A DNA stretch of 64,000 nucleotides, from assembly GCA_038147495.1 (NCBI GenBank), contig JAYQTT010000002.1, positions 248,001 through 312,000 of the forward strand, written 5' to 3'. This DNA is from MED-G116 sp038147495. Lineage in GTDB: Bacteria > Pseudomonadota > Alphaproteobacteria > Puniceispirillales > Puniceispirillaceae. The notes under the pieces are model-generated. The model had not been told where the DNA came from. It saw only the letters and a program-made list of their open reading frames with translations, and did not search any database. Every line of letters starts with the position of its first letter. Position 1 is the stretch's first letter. The position numbers were made by a program, and so were the translations under genes. Shown here in pieces: positions 17,060 through 26,394 of the stretch.

Positions 17060-17256
17060 AATAAGGGTCTCCCCACGCCAATATAATTCATCACATTAAC
17101 GTATAATAATTGCAAGGAATTTAAAAAAAGTTATACTATATTCTTGCATGCTCAGACACCGCTCCACGGTTCGGCAAACGATAAAAGGCAGCTGATTTCA
17201 TCGGAAGAGGCTATTACGGAAAACACAAATATCCCTGAATAATTAGGGACGAGACT
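17060..17256. promoter_or_regulatory. Divergent control region with imperfect inverted repeat
   Basis: The 197-base region separates the HisC-like operon from the deacylase-Rieske operon. ATTGCAAGGAAT (17109-17120) and ATTCTTGCAT (17140-17149) form an imperfect inverted repeat around an AT-rich core, a geometry suited to a LysR-type or other dimeric regulator. The left half shares ATTGCAA with the palindrome at 13824 beside the LysR gene. Control of both operons by that regulator is a hypothesis. Confidence 0.4.
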
Positions 17257-18255
17257 ATGGCAAAAACACGTCTTGAGGTAAATATCAGCCTAGATCAGCC
17301 GGGGAAACGGGCAGGCGATATTCTCATGCGCTGGTCAGACAACGCACGCCCGCTGGGTGTCTATCCGGTGCCGATTGCCTGTATTGTTGGTAAACCCGGG
17401 CCAACGGCATTGCTGGTGGCTGGCGTACATGGTGACGAATATGAAGGACCGGTTGTGCTAAGCCGGTTGATAGATGAAATAGATCCCGACCGAATTGACG
17501 GTAGACTGATCATCTTGCCTGCATTTAACAGCCCGGCAGTGCTCGCCTCACAGCGTACATCACCACTCGATGGGCGCAATTTAAACCGGGCCTTTCCGGG
17601 TGACCCGGATGGCGGTCCAACCGATATGTTGGCTGATTTTCTTGTCTCTGCGCTTTTGCCAGAAGCGGATTTGGTGATCGATTTGCATGCCGGGGGCAAG
17701 GCGTCTGTCTTTGCTACATCCGCGCTTGCCACCCGCAGTGATAATCAGGATCTTATGCAGGCGAATCTGGGACTTGCCAGAGCATTTGGTGCACCGCTGA
17801 TTTGGATGTTGGGCGCATTTAATGACACGCGTTCTTTGAATGCTGCTGCGCTTCAGGCATCTGTTCCGATGATCGCTGCTGAACTTGGTGGTGGCGGTGG
17901 CACCGACCCGGCGCAAGTTTCTATAGCCATGCTTGGTGTGAAGCGATGTCTTGCTCATGCTGAGATTATCAGTGAGCCTTTGCCAGATCCAGCCGAATCA
18001 ATCCTTGTGGAGACACGATCGAGTGCTGACAACATCTATGCACCGGTATCAGGATTGTTTGATCGTCACTTTGCCGCAGGTGATCGGGTCAAAACAGGGC
18101 AATTGGGCGGATTTGTTCGTCCGATTGAACGGCTTGAAGATGAGGCTGTGCCTTTCTATTTTGCGGCTGACGGTTATGTGCTAGCCCATGGAAACAGGGG
18201 ATATGTAGAGCGTGGTGACATGCTGGCAATGCTGGTGCGTGAGATTGATGAATGA
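17257..18255 (+). CDS. Zinc-dependent N-acyl amino acid deacylase, succinylglutamate desuccinylase/aspartoacylase family
   Basis: The 332-residue protein has the M14-like zinc site HGDE (H58 and E61 in GVHGDEYEGP) and third ligand H144 (VIDLHAGG), plus DGRNLNRAFPG, all characteristic of AstE/AspA-type deacylases and of DoeB, which deacetylates N-acetyl-diaminobutyrate. A C-terminal beta-barrel-like part follows from about residue 250 (IYAPVSGLFDRHFAAGDRVK). It should hydrolyse an N-acyl group from an amino acid in the cytoplasm. It is co-oriented with the Rieske gene 67 bases downstream. Since no hutG is found here, an action on N-formylglutamate is conceivable but unsupported. Confidence 0.87.
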   Translation: MAKTRLEVNISLDQPGKRAGDILMRWSDNARPLGVYPVPIACIVGKPGPTALLVAGVHGDEYEGPVVLSRLIDEIDPDRIDGRLIILPAFNSPAVLASQRTSPLDGRNLNRAFPGDPDGGPTDMLADFLVSALLPEADLVIDLHAGGKASVFATSALATRSDNQDLMQANLGLARAFGAPLIWMLGAFNDTRSLNAAALQASVPMIAAELGGGGGTDPAQVSIAMLGVKRCLAHAEIISEPLPDPAESILVETRSSADNIYAPVSGLFDRHFAAGDRVKTGQLGGFVRPIERLEDEAVPFYFAADGYVLAHGNRGYVERGDMLAMLVREIDE

Positions 18256-18322
18256 ATTGGCACCATTTACCTGCTGCACAGAGTTAGTGTGCGGGTTTTA
18301 TCAATATAGGAGACGATAACAG

Positions 18323-19366
18323 ATGGTCGATATCGAGACGGAATTTCTGTTTGATAGTTGGTATGTGGCGGGGTGGAGTTCTGATTTTGAACATACGTTG
18401 ACGCCTTTGACCATTCTGGGCGAGCAGGTGGTTATTTTCCGTACCGACAAGGGGGTCGCTGTGGCGCTGGAAGATGCGTGCCCGCACCGTAAATTACCAC
18501 TTTCACATGGCCGGTTGCATGCCGACAGGGTTGAATGTGGTTATCACGGTTTGACATTCGATTGCAGCGGGAGTTGCGTGCATGCGCCAACGCAACAGGA
18601 CGCGCTGCCAAATGTCGGTGTCAAATCTTATCCCGTGGTAGATCGTTATGGACTGCTTTGGATATGGATGGGCGCGCCGGACGCCGCCGACCCGGACACA
18701 ATCTATCACATCGAAAATTTTGACAATCCGTCCTGGGGGAAAACACCGGGCGGCAGCATGGATATCGCTTGTCACTATCTTTACATAACCGACAATTTGT
18801 TGGATCCGTCACATGTTGCGTGGGTGCATGTGTCGTCTTTTGCCGGTGCCGGAACCGAAGATGTGCCGCTGAATGTTGAACGGCTTGAGGATGGTGTTCT
18901 GGTATCGCGTTGGATGCAGGACCGTGAACCGCCACCTTATTATGCACCAATGCTTGCGTTTGAAGGAAATTGTGATCGCAAACAGCATTATGAATGCCGC
19001 GTGCCATCAATTGCCATCAATAAGTCGATATTTACTCCAGCAAAACAGGGTGGAGATGATACGGCTCTGCCAGACAAAAGTTTTGTGAATATTTCCTACA
19101 ATTTCATGACGCCGGTTGACGCGGACAATACCCGCTATTTCTGGTTCCAGCATCGAAATGGTGATCCGGACAACGAAGCGCTCTCCAAACAGATGTTTGA
19201 AGCGGCAAAAATTGCGTTTATTGAGGATCGCGACATTCTTGTTGAAGTGCATAAAGGCATGAAGAACAAGCGTACGCGGAATATCAATCTGGGCATTGAC
19301 GCTGGTTCAATGCGCTTTCGTAAGATGGTTGAGAAACGGATCGAGGCTACGCGGGATACCGCGTAG
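18323..19366 (+). CDS. Rieske non-haem iron oxygenase, VanA-like demethylase type
   Basis: The 347-residue alpha subunit has a Rieske [2Fe-2S] site C53-P-H55 and C72-x2-H75 (DACPHRKLPL, ECGYHGLTF) and the mononuclear iron site in DNLLDPSHVAWVH (H164, H169; the bridging Asp is D157). Length and the opening FDSWYVAGWS match vanillate O-demethylase and purine N-demethylase oxygenases, which release formaldehyde from O- or N-methyl groups. AGGAGACG precedes ATG 18323. No ferredoxin reductase partner lies next to it, so electrons must come from elsewhere. Placement beside sarcosine oxidase genes supports N-demethylation of an amino compound; the substrate is unknown. Confidence 0.88.
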   Translation: MVDIETEFLFDSWYVAGWSSDFEHTLTPLTILGEQVVIFRTDKGVAVALEDACPHRKLPLSHGRLHADRVECGYHGLTFDCSGSCVHAPTQQDALPNVGVKSYPVVDRYGLLWIWMGAPDAADPDTIYHIENFDNPSWGKTPGGSMDIACHYLYITDNLLDPSHVAWVHVSSFAGAGTEDVPLNVERLEDGVLVSRWMQDREPPPYYAPMLAFEGNCDRKQHYECRVPSIAINKSIFTPAKQGGDDTALPDKSFVNISYNFMTPVDADNTRYFWFQHRNGDPDNEALSKQMFEAAKIAFIEDRDILVEVHKGMKNKRTRNINLGIDAGSMRFRKMVEKRIEATRDTA

Positions 19367-19377
19367 CTGTTGCCTGT

Positions 19378-19869
19378 CTAAATCTTGTTGAAATAGGCGG
19401 CGACCATGTCCGCATAGCTTTGTTCCACGGCGACAGTGAATCCGTCTGGCTGTCTTAATATCAAGGCGCGGATGCCGAACAGTTCGCTGAAGGTCGCGCC
19501 ATTGTCGGGAAACGCCTTTTGCCTGGTGTCGAGCGGACTGGCAATGGCCATAATGTCATTTGACTGCGGTCCGGTGATGGTAAAGAAAGTGAACACATCG
19601 CTGACCAGCACGACACGGCAATCAAGGGCAGGGTCATCCGGGGCAAGGGTGGTTTGTAACCGCGTTTCCATTTCTGCAGGTGCCAGAAGGATCCAGTGAT
19701 CATTGCCGATCCAGCACAGCGTGATGTCATCGGCCGTTGAGGCGGTGTTTTTCTCAGATGGCAGCACAAGCCCGAGTGCTGACAACCGACTCGCTACAGC
19801 TTGGCTCGATCCTTTGATGTCGAAAACGGCTTTTAAGGTCTGTCTCTCGATGGATATCTGATAGCCCAT
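19378..19869 (-). CDS. soxG: Sarcosine oxidase gamma subunit
   Basis: The 163-residue protein, read from ATG 19869 just one base after the soxA stop, matches SoxG: a small GcvT-like fold with LPSEKNTASTADDITLCWIG, then WILLAP and the TFFTITGPQSNDIMAIASPL motif. It is the last gene of soxBDAG. In the heterotetramer it is needed for assembly but has no cofactor of its own. The frame is open upstream into soxA, but that part is the soxA coding region on the same strand. It is convergent with the Rieske gene, 11 bases away. Confidence 0.9.
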   Translation of the reverse strand: MGYQISIERQTLKAVFDIKGSSQAVASRLSALGLVLPSEKNTASTADDITLCWIGNDHWILLAPAEMETRLQTTLAPDDPALDCRVVLVSDVFTFFTITGPQSNDIMAIASPLDTRQKAFPDNGATFSELFGIRALILRQPDGFTVAVEQSYADMVAAYFNKI

Positions 19870-19870
19870 T

Positions 19871-22813
19871 TTATCCTCGCAACCTATGACCCTGTGGATC
19901 GTGGAAACAGGGTTTTGTAACAACAGCCTTGATTGTTCTATCACGGTCGCGGATGAAAACCGTCTCGCCGATTCGTGCGCGACCATTTGACAGCAAGCCA
20001 AGCGCGATCACCTGCTTTTTGACAACGCTCCAGACACAGGCAGAGACGAACCCCTCACTGGCAATGCGATCTCCATTTGGAGTGATTGGTGCGCCTTCCG
20101 GGACCAGTTCATCATTTGACTCCGGCAGCAGGCCGACAAGTTCGCGTCTTGGTTTTCCCGATGCTCTGCGGATGTCAACCGATCTTCTGCCAATCGCATG
20201 CGACTTGGTGCGCGACATGATCCATCCCATGCCAAGATCAAATGGATCAGCCGTGCCATCGACCTCATGGCCGAGCGACAGAAAACCTTTTTCCACACGC
20301 AACACATGGCTTGTTTCTGAACCAACCGGAAGAATGCCGAAAGGAGCGCCAACTTCCATGATGCGCCGCCACATGGCCTCTGCATGGCGTGGCCAGACAT
20401 TTATCTCGAAGCTTACCTCTCCGGTAAAGCTCACGCGGCAAATGCGCGCCGGCATACCGGCAACAACGCCGTCTCGCATCGCCATAAACGGAAAGGCTTC
20501 TGCGCTGATGTCAACAGAGGTGCCAAGGGCGGCGAGAACGTCGCGTGCCTTCGGGCCACATATTGTTGCATTACACCATTGAGACGTTACCGGGGTAATC
20601 CACACCTGCCAGTCACGGCATTCAACCTGAAGCATGTATTCCATGTGCCGAAAGACGAGATCGGCATAGCCTGTTGATGTCGACATCAAATAATGGTTTT
20701 CGGCAAGTTTGAAGGTGACGCCATCGTCAAGGATCATGCCGTCTTCGCTGAGCATTATTCCATAGCGCCCCATACCGATCTCAAGATCACTGAAATTGTT
20801 GGTGTAGAGAAGATCAATAAAAGCTGCTGCGTCACGTCCGCTGACATCAAATTTGCCAAGCGGTGAGCCATCATAAACACCGACGCCGAATCGCACGGCC
20901 TCTGCCTCTCGATTGATGGCATCCTGCATGGTGCCACCGGCGACCGGGAAATAGCCTGGTCGTTGCCAACGGGCACCGGCCTCATACATTACAGCGCCCT
21001 GATCCTTGTTCCATTTGGTAATTGGTGTATGTCGGAACGGCAATACGACCTCGCCGGATCGCTGGCCGGCAATGGAACCAAAGTCGACTGGTGTGAACGG
21101 TGAACGGAATGTGGTCGTACCAACGTCCCCGGGAGTCTTGTTGCTGGCTTCGGCCATATTGCCGATGACATTGACGTTCCCAGTTTTGCCCTGATCAATA
21201 CCCATACCGGCTGTGGTGTAGCGCTTGACATGTTCTACCGTGTCAAAGCCCTCCCGCATGGCAAGGCCAATGTCATCCAGCGTGACATCATTTTGGATGT
21301 CGACAAAGGCCTTGTCGCCGGGCTTCAATCCGTCAACATGCCACAGGGGATGAAGATTGTAATCTGCTGTTGCCGGAAGTTTGGGCATAACAACAGATGC
21401 AACGGTAAATCCTTGGCCTTCAAGGCATGAAGTGGTTAGGGTGGCAGTCTCCACCATGGCAGACGCCAAGTTCATCTTGCCCGCCGCGGAACCAACGGAG
21501 ATAACTTGCTGTGATGGTTTGTCGGGAACAAAGCTCGCCAGATCGTTGTCATATGCAAGTGTGCCACGCGACTGGGAAAACAAGTGAACGGCGGGGTTCC
21601 AGCCGCCAGATACCGCCAGAAGATCGCATTCGAGGCGTGTTGTGGCACCATCCTTATCTTTGATGGTTACGGCCTGCACCTTTTTGCCGCCGTGAGCGGT
21701 CATTATCTGATGCCCCGCATAAAGCGGCATTTCCAGCCCGTTTTGTTCATTGCCAATAGCATCCGATGGACGGCTGTCGACAATGCCGGCCACATCCACA
21801 CCATTTGCCTGTAAATCATGCGCCAGCGAATATGCGCTGCTGTTATTTGTGAAAATCACCGCACGGCGCCCGGGTTCGACAGCATATTCATTGATATAGC
21901 GCTGCACCGCAGAGGCCAGCATTACTCCCGGACGATCATTGTTGGCAAAAATGAGGTTCCGTTCAATCGCACCGGTGGCGAGAATGACCCTGTCCGCTCT
22001 GGCTTTCCAACCGCGCTGAAAGACATGCTTTTCAGCAGGATTGCGCTCAGTCACCATCACCTGATTGCTCTCGCGATAGCCCCATGCGGTGGCGTCCTGA
22101 AGGCGCGTGACGTCCGGATTGGCGTCAAGCTCTTCGACAATTGATGCCACCCAATCTAGTGCCGGATTACTATCGATCATCATTCGGCTTGCGCGTAAAT
22201 GTCCACCTGGCTCGCGATGATCATCGACAATCATTACCCGTGCGCCGCTGCGGCTTGCCATCAAGGCGGCGAGTAACCCACATGGCCCTGCGCCAACCAC
22301 AAGAACATCGCCGTGCCACCAACGGGTCTCATAGCGGTGGTCTGGAATACGGTCATCTGGTGCCGCTGCGAGGCCGGCGGCACGACGAATTGAGGGTTCA
22401 AACAGGTGCCAGTTCGGCCACATGAAAGTCTTGTAATAAAACCCTGCCGGAAGAAGCCTTGAAAAGAACTGGTTGATGCCAAGCAAATCGAAATTTGGTG
22501 ATGGCCAGCAATTTACCGACTTTGCCCGCAAACCCGGTCGTAATCGTACCGTTGTTGCCGCATGGTTTCCAGCCGCATCTGCGCCCAGCAATTCAACCAG
22601 ACAGGATGGTTCCTCGACACCAGCCCCCATTATTCCGCGGGGACGATGATATTTGAACGAACGTGCCGTCAGAAAGATACCATTCGCCAATAGCGCAGAG
22701 GCGAGGGTGTCACCGTCAAAGCCGGTGTAGGTTTTGCCATTGAATTCAAATTCAATTGGCTTGCCACGATTGATCTGGCCGCCTGTTGGGTGACGGAAGG
22801 GGTTCGGCTTCAT
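19871..22813 (-). CDS. soxA: Sarcosine oxidase alpha subunit
   Basis: The 980-residue subunit has the N-terminal ferredoxin-like segment (GKTYTGFDGDTLASALLANG), a pyridine-nucleotide-binding flavoprotein region with VVGAGPCGLLAALMASRSGA at about residue 170, and a C-terminal aminomethyltransferase-like half that uses tetrahydrofolate. The complex oxidatively demethylates sarcosine to glycine, yielding methylene-THF or formaldehyde and H2O2. Its start overlaps the soxD stop by ATGA. Gene order BDAG is the standard one. Since SoxBDAG homologues can act on other N-methyl amino acids, the local substrate need not be sarcosine. Confidence 0.95.
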   Translation of the reverse strand: MKPNPFRHPTGGQINRGKPIEFEFNGKTYTGFDGDTLASALLANGIFLTARSFKYHRPRGIMGAGVEEPSCLVELLGADAAGNHAATTVRLRPGLRAKSVNCWPSPNFDLLGINQFFSRLLPAGFYYKTFMWPNWHLFEPSIRRAAGLAAAPDDRIPDHRYETRWWHGDVLVVGAGPCGLLAALMASRSGARVMIVDDHREPGGHLRASRMMIDSNPALDWVASIVEELDANPDVTRLQDATAWGYRESNQVMVTERNPAEKHVFQRGWKARADRVILATGAIERNLIFANNDRPGVMLASAVQRYINEYAVEPGRRAVIFTNNSSAYSLAHDLQANGVDVAGIVDSRPSDAIGNEQNGLEMPLYAGHQIMTAHGGKKVQAVTIKDKDGATTRLECDLLAVSGGWNPAVHLFSQSRGTLAYDNDLASFVPDKPSQQVISVGSAAGKMNLASAMVETATLTTSCLEGQGFTVASVVMPKLPATADYNLHPLWHVDGLKPGDKAFVDIQNDVTLDDIGLAMREGFDTVEHVKRYTTAGMGIDQGKTGNVNVIGNMAEASNKTPGDVGTTTFRSPFTPVDFGSIAGQRSGEVVLPFRHTPITKWNKDQGAVMYEAGARWQRPGYFPVAGGTMQDAINREAEAVRFGVGVYDGSPLGKFDVSGRDAAAFIDLLYTNNFSDLEIGMGRYGIMLSEDGMILDDGVTFKLAENHYLMSTSTGYADLVFRHMEYMLQVECRDWQVWITPVTSQWCNATICGPKARDVLAALGTSVDISAEAFPFMAMRDGVVAGMPARICRVSFTGEVSFEINVWPRHAEAMWRRIMEVGAPFGILPVGSETSHVLRVEKGFLSLGHEVDGTADPFDLGMGWIMSRTKSHAIGRRSVDIRRASGKPRRELVGLLPESNDELVPEGAPITPNGDRIASEGFVSACVWSVVKKQVIALGLLSNGRARIGETVFIRDRDRTIKAVVTKPCFHDPQGHRLRG

Positions 22814-23067
22814 GCGAGGTCACCATCCGGTTTGGCGATGATATCATGCGTAACTGTATGACGCTTGATTGTGAACCATGTGCCGCATCCCTTGGCGTGC
22901 CACCATTTCTCTTCAACATAACCAATGGGGTTGACGGGCACGGTCAGCCAATCAATCCAGTCGGCATCGGTGACTGTTGTGTCAGGGCGTGATGGTTTTG
23001 TTGGCCCACCGTTGAAGAATTCAGTTTCGTCACGCTGGCCACAAAAAGGGCAGGGTAAAGTTAACAT
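22810..23067 (-). CDS. soxD: Sarcosine oxidase delta subunit
   Basis: This 85-residue protein, starting at ATG 23067, has the zinc-binding CPFCGQRDETEF motif at residues 6-17 and a distal HAKGCGTWF motif, both diagnostic of SoxD. Longer translation upstream runs back toward soxB and adds no family sequence. It overlaps soxA by four bases and lies 13 bases downstream of the soxB stop. It is the structural zinc subunit of the heterotetramer. Confidence 0.93.
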   Translation of the reverse strand: MLTLPCPFCGQRDETEFFNGGPTKPSRPDTTVTDADWIDWLTVPVNPIGYVEEKWWHAKGCGTWFTIKRHTVTHDIIAKPDGDLA

Positions 23068-23080
23068 GATCCAGCCTTTC

Positions 23081-24331
23081 CTAACGCGCTGTCGTTGTGC
23101 CCGACTCCACAACGAAATCGAGATGACGGAACCGGTCTAAAGTAAATGGCGCGGCAACGTCATGCGGTTGACCTGTGGCAATGAGGTGAGCGAGTGTGTA
23201 TCCACCTGCTGGAACCGCTTTGAAACCACCCCACCAGCCGCAAGATACAAATAATCCGGGAATGTCTGTTGTTGAGATGATCGGGGTGGCGTCATGCGCA
23301 ATATCCAATACACCGCCCCATTGCCGTAATAGTTTCAACCGGCGAAAGGCAGGAAACAGCTCAAGCATGGTAACAACGGCATCTTCAAATACCGTCTGCT
23401 TCACATCGCGGCGAAATGATTGTCCAGAGTCAGGCGCACCGCCAATAACAAGTTCTCCCTTGTCGGATTGATTGAGGTAAACGCCCAGATCCGGACAATT
23501 GACAATGACATCGATCAGCGGCTTTACCGGTTCCGAGACAAAGGCGGCCAAATTAAAAGACTTTACCGGCAAACGCAGACCGGCCGTTTCAGTGATCGTT
23601 GTTGTATGACCGGACACGACGACTGCAATCTTGTCAGCCAGCACAGTGCCACGGTTTGTTTCTACGCCTTTGATTGCACCATCAACATCGCGCAGCAGGC
23701 TCTTTACTTCTGTGTGTTGGTGAATTTCCACGCCGCGACGACTGGCTGACCGGGCATATCCCCAGGCGACACCATCATGTCTGCACACCGCGGCCTCGTT
23801 ATGCACCATGGCACCAATGATTGGCAGGCGCGAATTCGGGCCACCTCCGGTGAGTGCAGGTACGCGCCTACGTAACTCTGCAACGTCAATAGGGTCATAG
23901 CTGGATCCGTGCAGATAACCATTCATCATGCGACGGCGAATTTCACGCATTTTAGGATAGGTTTGGATCACATCAATCATGCTTCGCTTGGAATACATGA
24001 GATTGAAGTTCAGGTCTTTTGCCAATCCCTCAAACAGAGACACGCTTTTGACAAAAAAGGGGAGGCTCTCATCCCGCAGATAGTTCGATCGAATGGTCAC
24101 GGTGTTCCGGGCTATGTTGCCGCCGCCAAGCCAGCCTTTTTCAAGAACAGCAACATTGGTGATGCCATGGTTCTTGGCAAGATAATGTGCGGTAGCAAGG
24201 CCATGTCCACCAGCGCCGATTATGACCACGTCATATTTTTTGGCCAGCGGCGCATTTTGCCAGTATCTAGGCCAATTTTGGTGATGGCTCAACGCATTCC
24301 ATGCGAGGGAAAATGCTGAAAATTTACCCAT
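23081..24331 (-). CDS. soxB: Sarcosine oxidase beta subunit
   Basis: The 416-residue flavoprotein carries the FAD-binding DVVIIGAGGHGLATAHYLAK motif at about residues 34-53 and the LEKGWLGGGNIARNTVTIRS segment typical of SoxB, which also binds FMN covalently. It contains the sarcosine-oxidising active site. The C-terminal GGFKAVPAGGYTLAHLIATG motif is also conserved. It is preceded on the same strand, 56 bases upstream, by the NicX/M29-like gene, which suggests one transcription unit from 26110 to 19378. Confidence 0.95.
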   Translation of the reverse strand: MGKFSAFSLAWNALSHHQNWPRYWQNAPLAKKYDVVIIGAGGHGLATAHYLAKNHGITNVAVLEKGWLGGGNIARNTVTIRSNYLRDESLPFFVKSVSLFEGLAKDLNFNLMYSKRSMIDVIQTYPKMREIRRRMMNGYLHGSSYDPIDVAELRRRVPALTGGGPNSRLPIIGAMVHNEAAVCRHDGVAWGYARSASRRGVEIHQHTEVKSLLRDVDGAIKGVETNRGTVLADKIAVVVSGHTTTITETAGLRLPVKSFNLAAFVSEPVKPLIDVIVNCPDLGVYLNQSDKGELVIGGAPDSGQSFRRDVKQTVFEDAVVTMLELFPAFRRLKLLRQWGGVLDIAHDATPIISTTDIPGLFVSCGWWGGFKAVPAGGYTLAHLIATGQPHDVAAPFTLDRFRHLDFVVESGTTTAR

Positions 24332-24387
24332 CAGACACGGCCTTCGACAAACAACGAAATGGTCACTTTTCTACTCGTCATCAATAC

Positions 24388-25521
24388 CTATGCCACATTC
24401 TCGAGACCAACAAACCCAACAGGTGATAAAAAGGCTTCAGCAAGACCGGGAGATGCCTCCAAAACCTTTCTTGTCGCGGTAAAACGCTCGGGGTGTAGCC
24501 TTCCGTTTTCCCATAAGGCGATACCATCAATGGTGACAGTCGGATCGACAATCATCCAACAAATCTCGCCGGGTGGGCCCATTCCACAGGTGTGAAAATG
24601 AAGCAGGCGTGGATTGGCAAACACAGTTTGTGACCACCGCACCGGATCGTTCTTGGCCGGCATGTCATAGCCCATCAGCGGGTGAATGCCTGCATGCCAG
24701 GAATCAATGTTGTACGCATCGAGGCCGAACTGAGCGGCCACATGGTCATAATGTTGTTTGAAATTGGCGACCAGATCGGCGGGGCCTGTGATATCGGTAA
24801 TCCGCGTTCCTTCAAAATGCGCTGTCACTACATCAGGCAGGTCGAGAAATGCCGGTTCGTAAACCTTCGAGCCGGTGGGGGTAAGGAAGTGTGTCAGCTT
24901 GACAACGCCTTTGAAATCATTTGCCAGTACGGGCTTGGGAACACCCATTGGATAGCGGCTCACAACAACCTCACCACCAACCGTCAGGCTCTCTCCGGGC
25001 GATCCCTCGAAGTCCGTCCCCAATGGGCAGGTCACACGGATGTGACGCGCGTTCAGCGTTACCTCATCGACAGCATTCTTCAATGCAACCATTGCCTTGT
25101 GGTCCAGTGTGCCGTAACCACTCGCCAGCATTTCGGCGTTCAGCGCATAGCTCATGACCGAACGTGGGCTGCGATATTGAGGCTTGAACCGCCCTTGGTC
25201 ACCCATTCGGGCAAAGAAGATGACCTCGTCCACCTCGTCCAAAGCTTGCTGAACCGCATCGATCGGATGATTTTGAGGCGCACCAACCTGAAGTGTTTTG
25301 ACCACTGCCCCCATCTCAGCGAGCACACTCTCCACACTAGCGGGTGCGGCGGCATCATACCAGCCAAGGGAAGGGTCCTCGGCAATGACCAGAACTGTTT
25401 TACCCGCGACGTCTCCGAGGCAGCCCTTGATCAGGTTACGCGCACCTGATCTCAGCGCGGTGGATAATGCCCCACTGCCACCTGCGGGTGGATCGCTGGA
25501 GTTTGTGTGTATATCAAGCAT
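24388..25521 (-). CDS. NicX/M29-like metalloprotein (2,5-dihydroxypyridine dioxygenase or aminopeptidase-T fold)
   Basis: The 377-residue protein resembles the M29 aminopeptidase-T fold family, which includes the iron dioxygenase NicX that opens 2,5-dihydroxypyridine. Candidate metal ligands are H276 and H280 (DSWHAGIHP) and H308/H310 (LLHFHTCGMGPPGE). The WHxGIHP arrangement looks closer to NicX-type proteins than to true aminopeptidases. It may cleave a ring or peptide-like bond of the compound degraded by this cluster. It lies 13 bases downstream of the CMD-like gene and upstream of soxB on the same strand. The functional class is uncertain; the family relationship is moderately supported. 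Confidence 0.6.
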   Translation of the reverse strand: MLDIHTNSSDPPAGGSGALSTALRSGARNLIKGCLGDVAGKTVLVIAEDPSLGWYDAAAPASVESVLAEMGAVVKTLQVGAPQNHPIDAVQQALDEVDEVIFFARMGDQGRFKPQYRSPRSVMSYALNAEMLASGYGTLDHKAMVALKNAVDEVTLNARHIRVTCPLGTDFEGSPGESLTVGGEVVVSRYPMGVPKPVLANDFKGVVKLTHFLTPTGSKVYEPAFLDLPDVVTAHFEGTRITDITGPADLVANFKQHYDHVAAQFGLDAYNIDSWHAGIHPLMGYDMPAKNDPVRWSQTVFANPRLLHFHTCGMGPPGEICWMIVDPTVTIDGIALWENGRLHPERFTATRKVLEASPGLAEAFLSPVGFVGLENVA

Positions 25522-25534
25522 TTGAACTGTCCCC

Positions 25535-26110
25535 CTAGTCTGAATAGTAACCTATGACATCCCCTTGTGTTGACACACCAAGTCCGTTGAGGCTTCTATT
25601 CACATAATTGAAATAGCCAATAATCTGATTGGCTTCCAGTATCTGTCCATCGTCAAGGCCAGCGTTTTGCAACGCTCGTACATCTGACTCCTGCATCTCT
25701 CCCGGCGTTACTGTTAATTTTTCTGCATATTGCAGCAGCGCCAGTTCAGCACCGTCAAAAACCTCTTCAGGTTTACGCCTTGCCAGAGCTGCCTCAACCT
25801 CATCTGCGCGCGCCTTGTCTCCCATCAGATGGGCGGCATTTTTCCAGTGATTGGCATAGGAATAGGCGCAGTCATTGAGCGCAGACACATAAGAGCCGAT
25901 GACTTCCTGCAACCAGGTTGGCAGGGTGTTTGCGTCATCATGTAAAACGGCCCGGTATAGAATAACATGACCGTGCATCGTGTTCGGTCTGTGGGAGTGC
26001 ACACGCATCACGTTATCAACGGTTCCATGCGGTGTTCTTGCGAGGTCCAACGCGTCCCGAAGATCGGGAGTCGCATCAGCGTCACTGATCATCGATATCC
26101 AAGCTGCCAT
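25535..26110 (-). CDS. Carboxymuconolactone decarboxylase/AhpD-like protein
   Basis: The 191-residue all-helical protein matches the peroxidase-related AhpD/CMD superfamily: MHGHVILYRAVLHDD and TWLQEVIGSYVSALNDCAYS form the helix bundle, and AELALLQYAEKLTVTPGEM with DGQILEANQIIGYFNYVNR form the C-terminal repeat. The usual Cys-x2-Cys redox pair is reduced to one cysteine (NDCAYSYANHW), with Ser at the second position, so thiol-disulfide peroxidase activity is doubtful. It heads the operon leading into the NicX-like gene and soxBDAG. Role unknown; in other degradative clusters such proteins act as decarboxylases or detoxifying enzymes. Confidence 0.75.
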   Translation of the reverse strand: MAAWISMISDADATPDLRDALDLARTPHGTVDNVMRVHSHRPNTMHGHVILYRAVLHDDANTLPTWLQEVIGSYVSALNDCAYSYANHWKNAAHLMGDKARADEVEAALARRKPEEVFDGAELALLQYAEKLTVTPGEMQESDVRALQNAGLDDGQILEANQIIGYFNYVNRSLNGLGVSTQGDVIGYYSD

Positions 26111-26394
26111 TCTTTATATGTCCTAAACGCCCCTGTCATTTTTTATTCATAACAAAAGCGGGTTATTTGTGTTTCACATTGCGAATAATGTTATGGTTTG
26201 TCAACATAAGGTTTGGCCGGTTGGGCCAGTTTATGCTTTCCTTGTTTGAGACAACAGCACTACCATTCGCGACTTGCACTTTAGACGTTGTTGGATTGCT
26301 GGAAAGTAAGGTTTTTTGAGTGTGTCAGTATGACGCATTAAGGTTCAGTTAGACCAGTTGAAGCCAAAAATTATTCGGTGATGGAGAAAAAGTG

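Noticed and set aside
26191..26209. TTATG/CATAA inverted repeat and TTGACA-like box in the 26111-26394 divergent region
   Set aside because: Arms are only five bases and no acceptable -10 box lies at proper distance.
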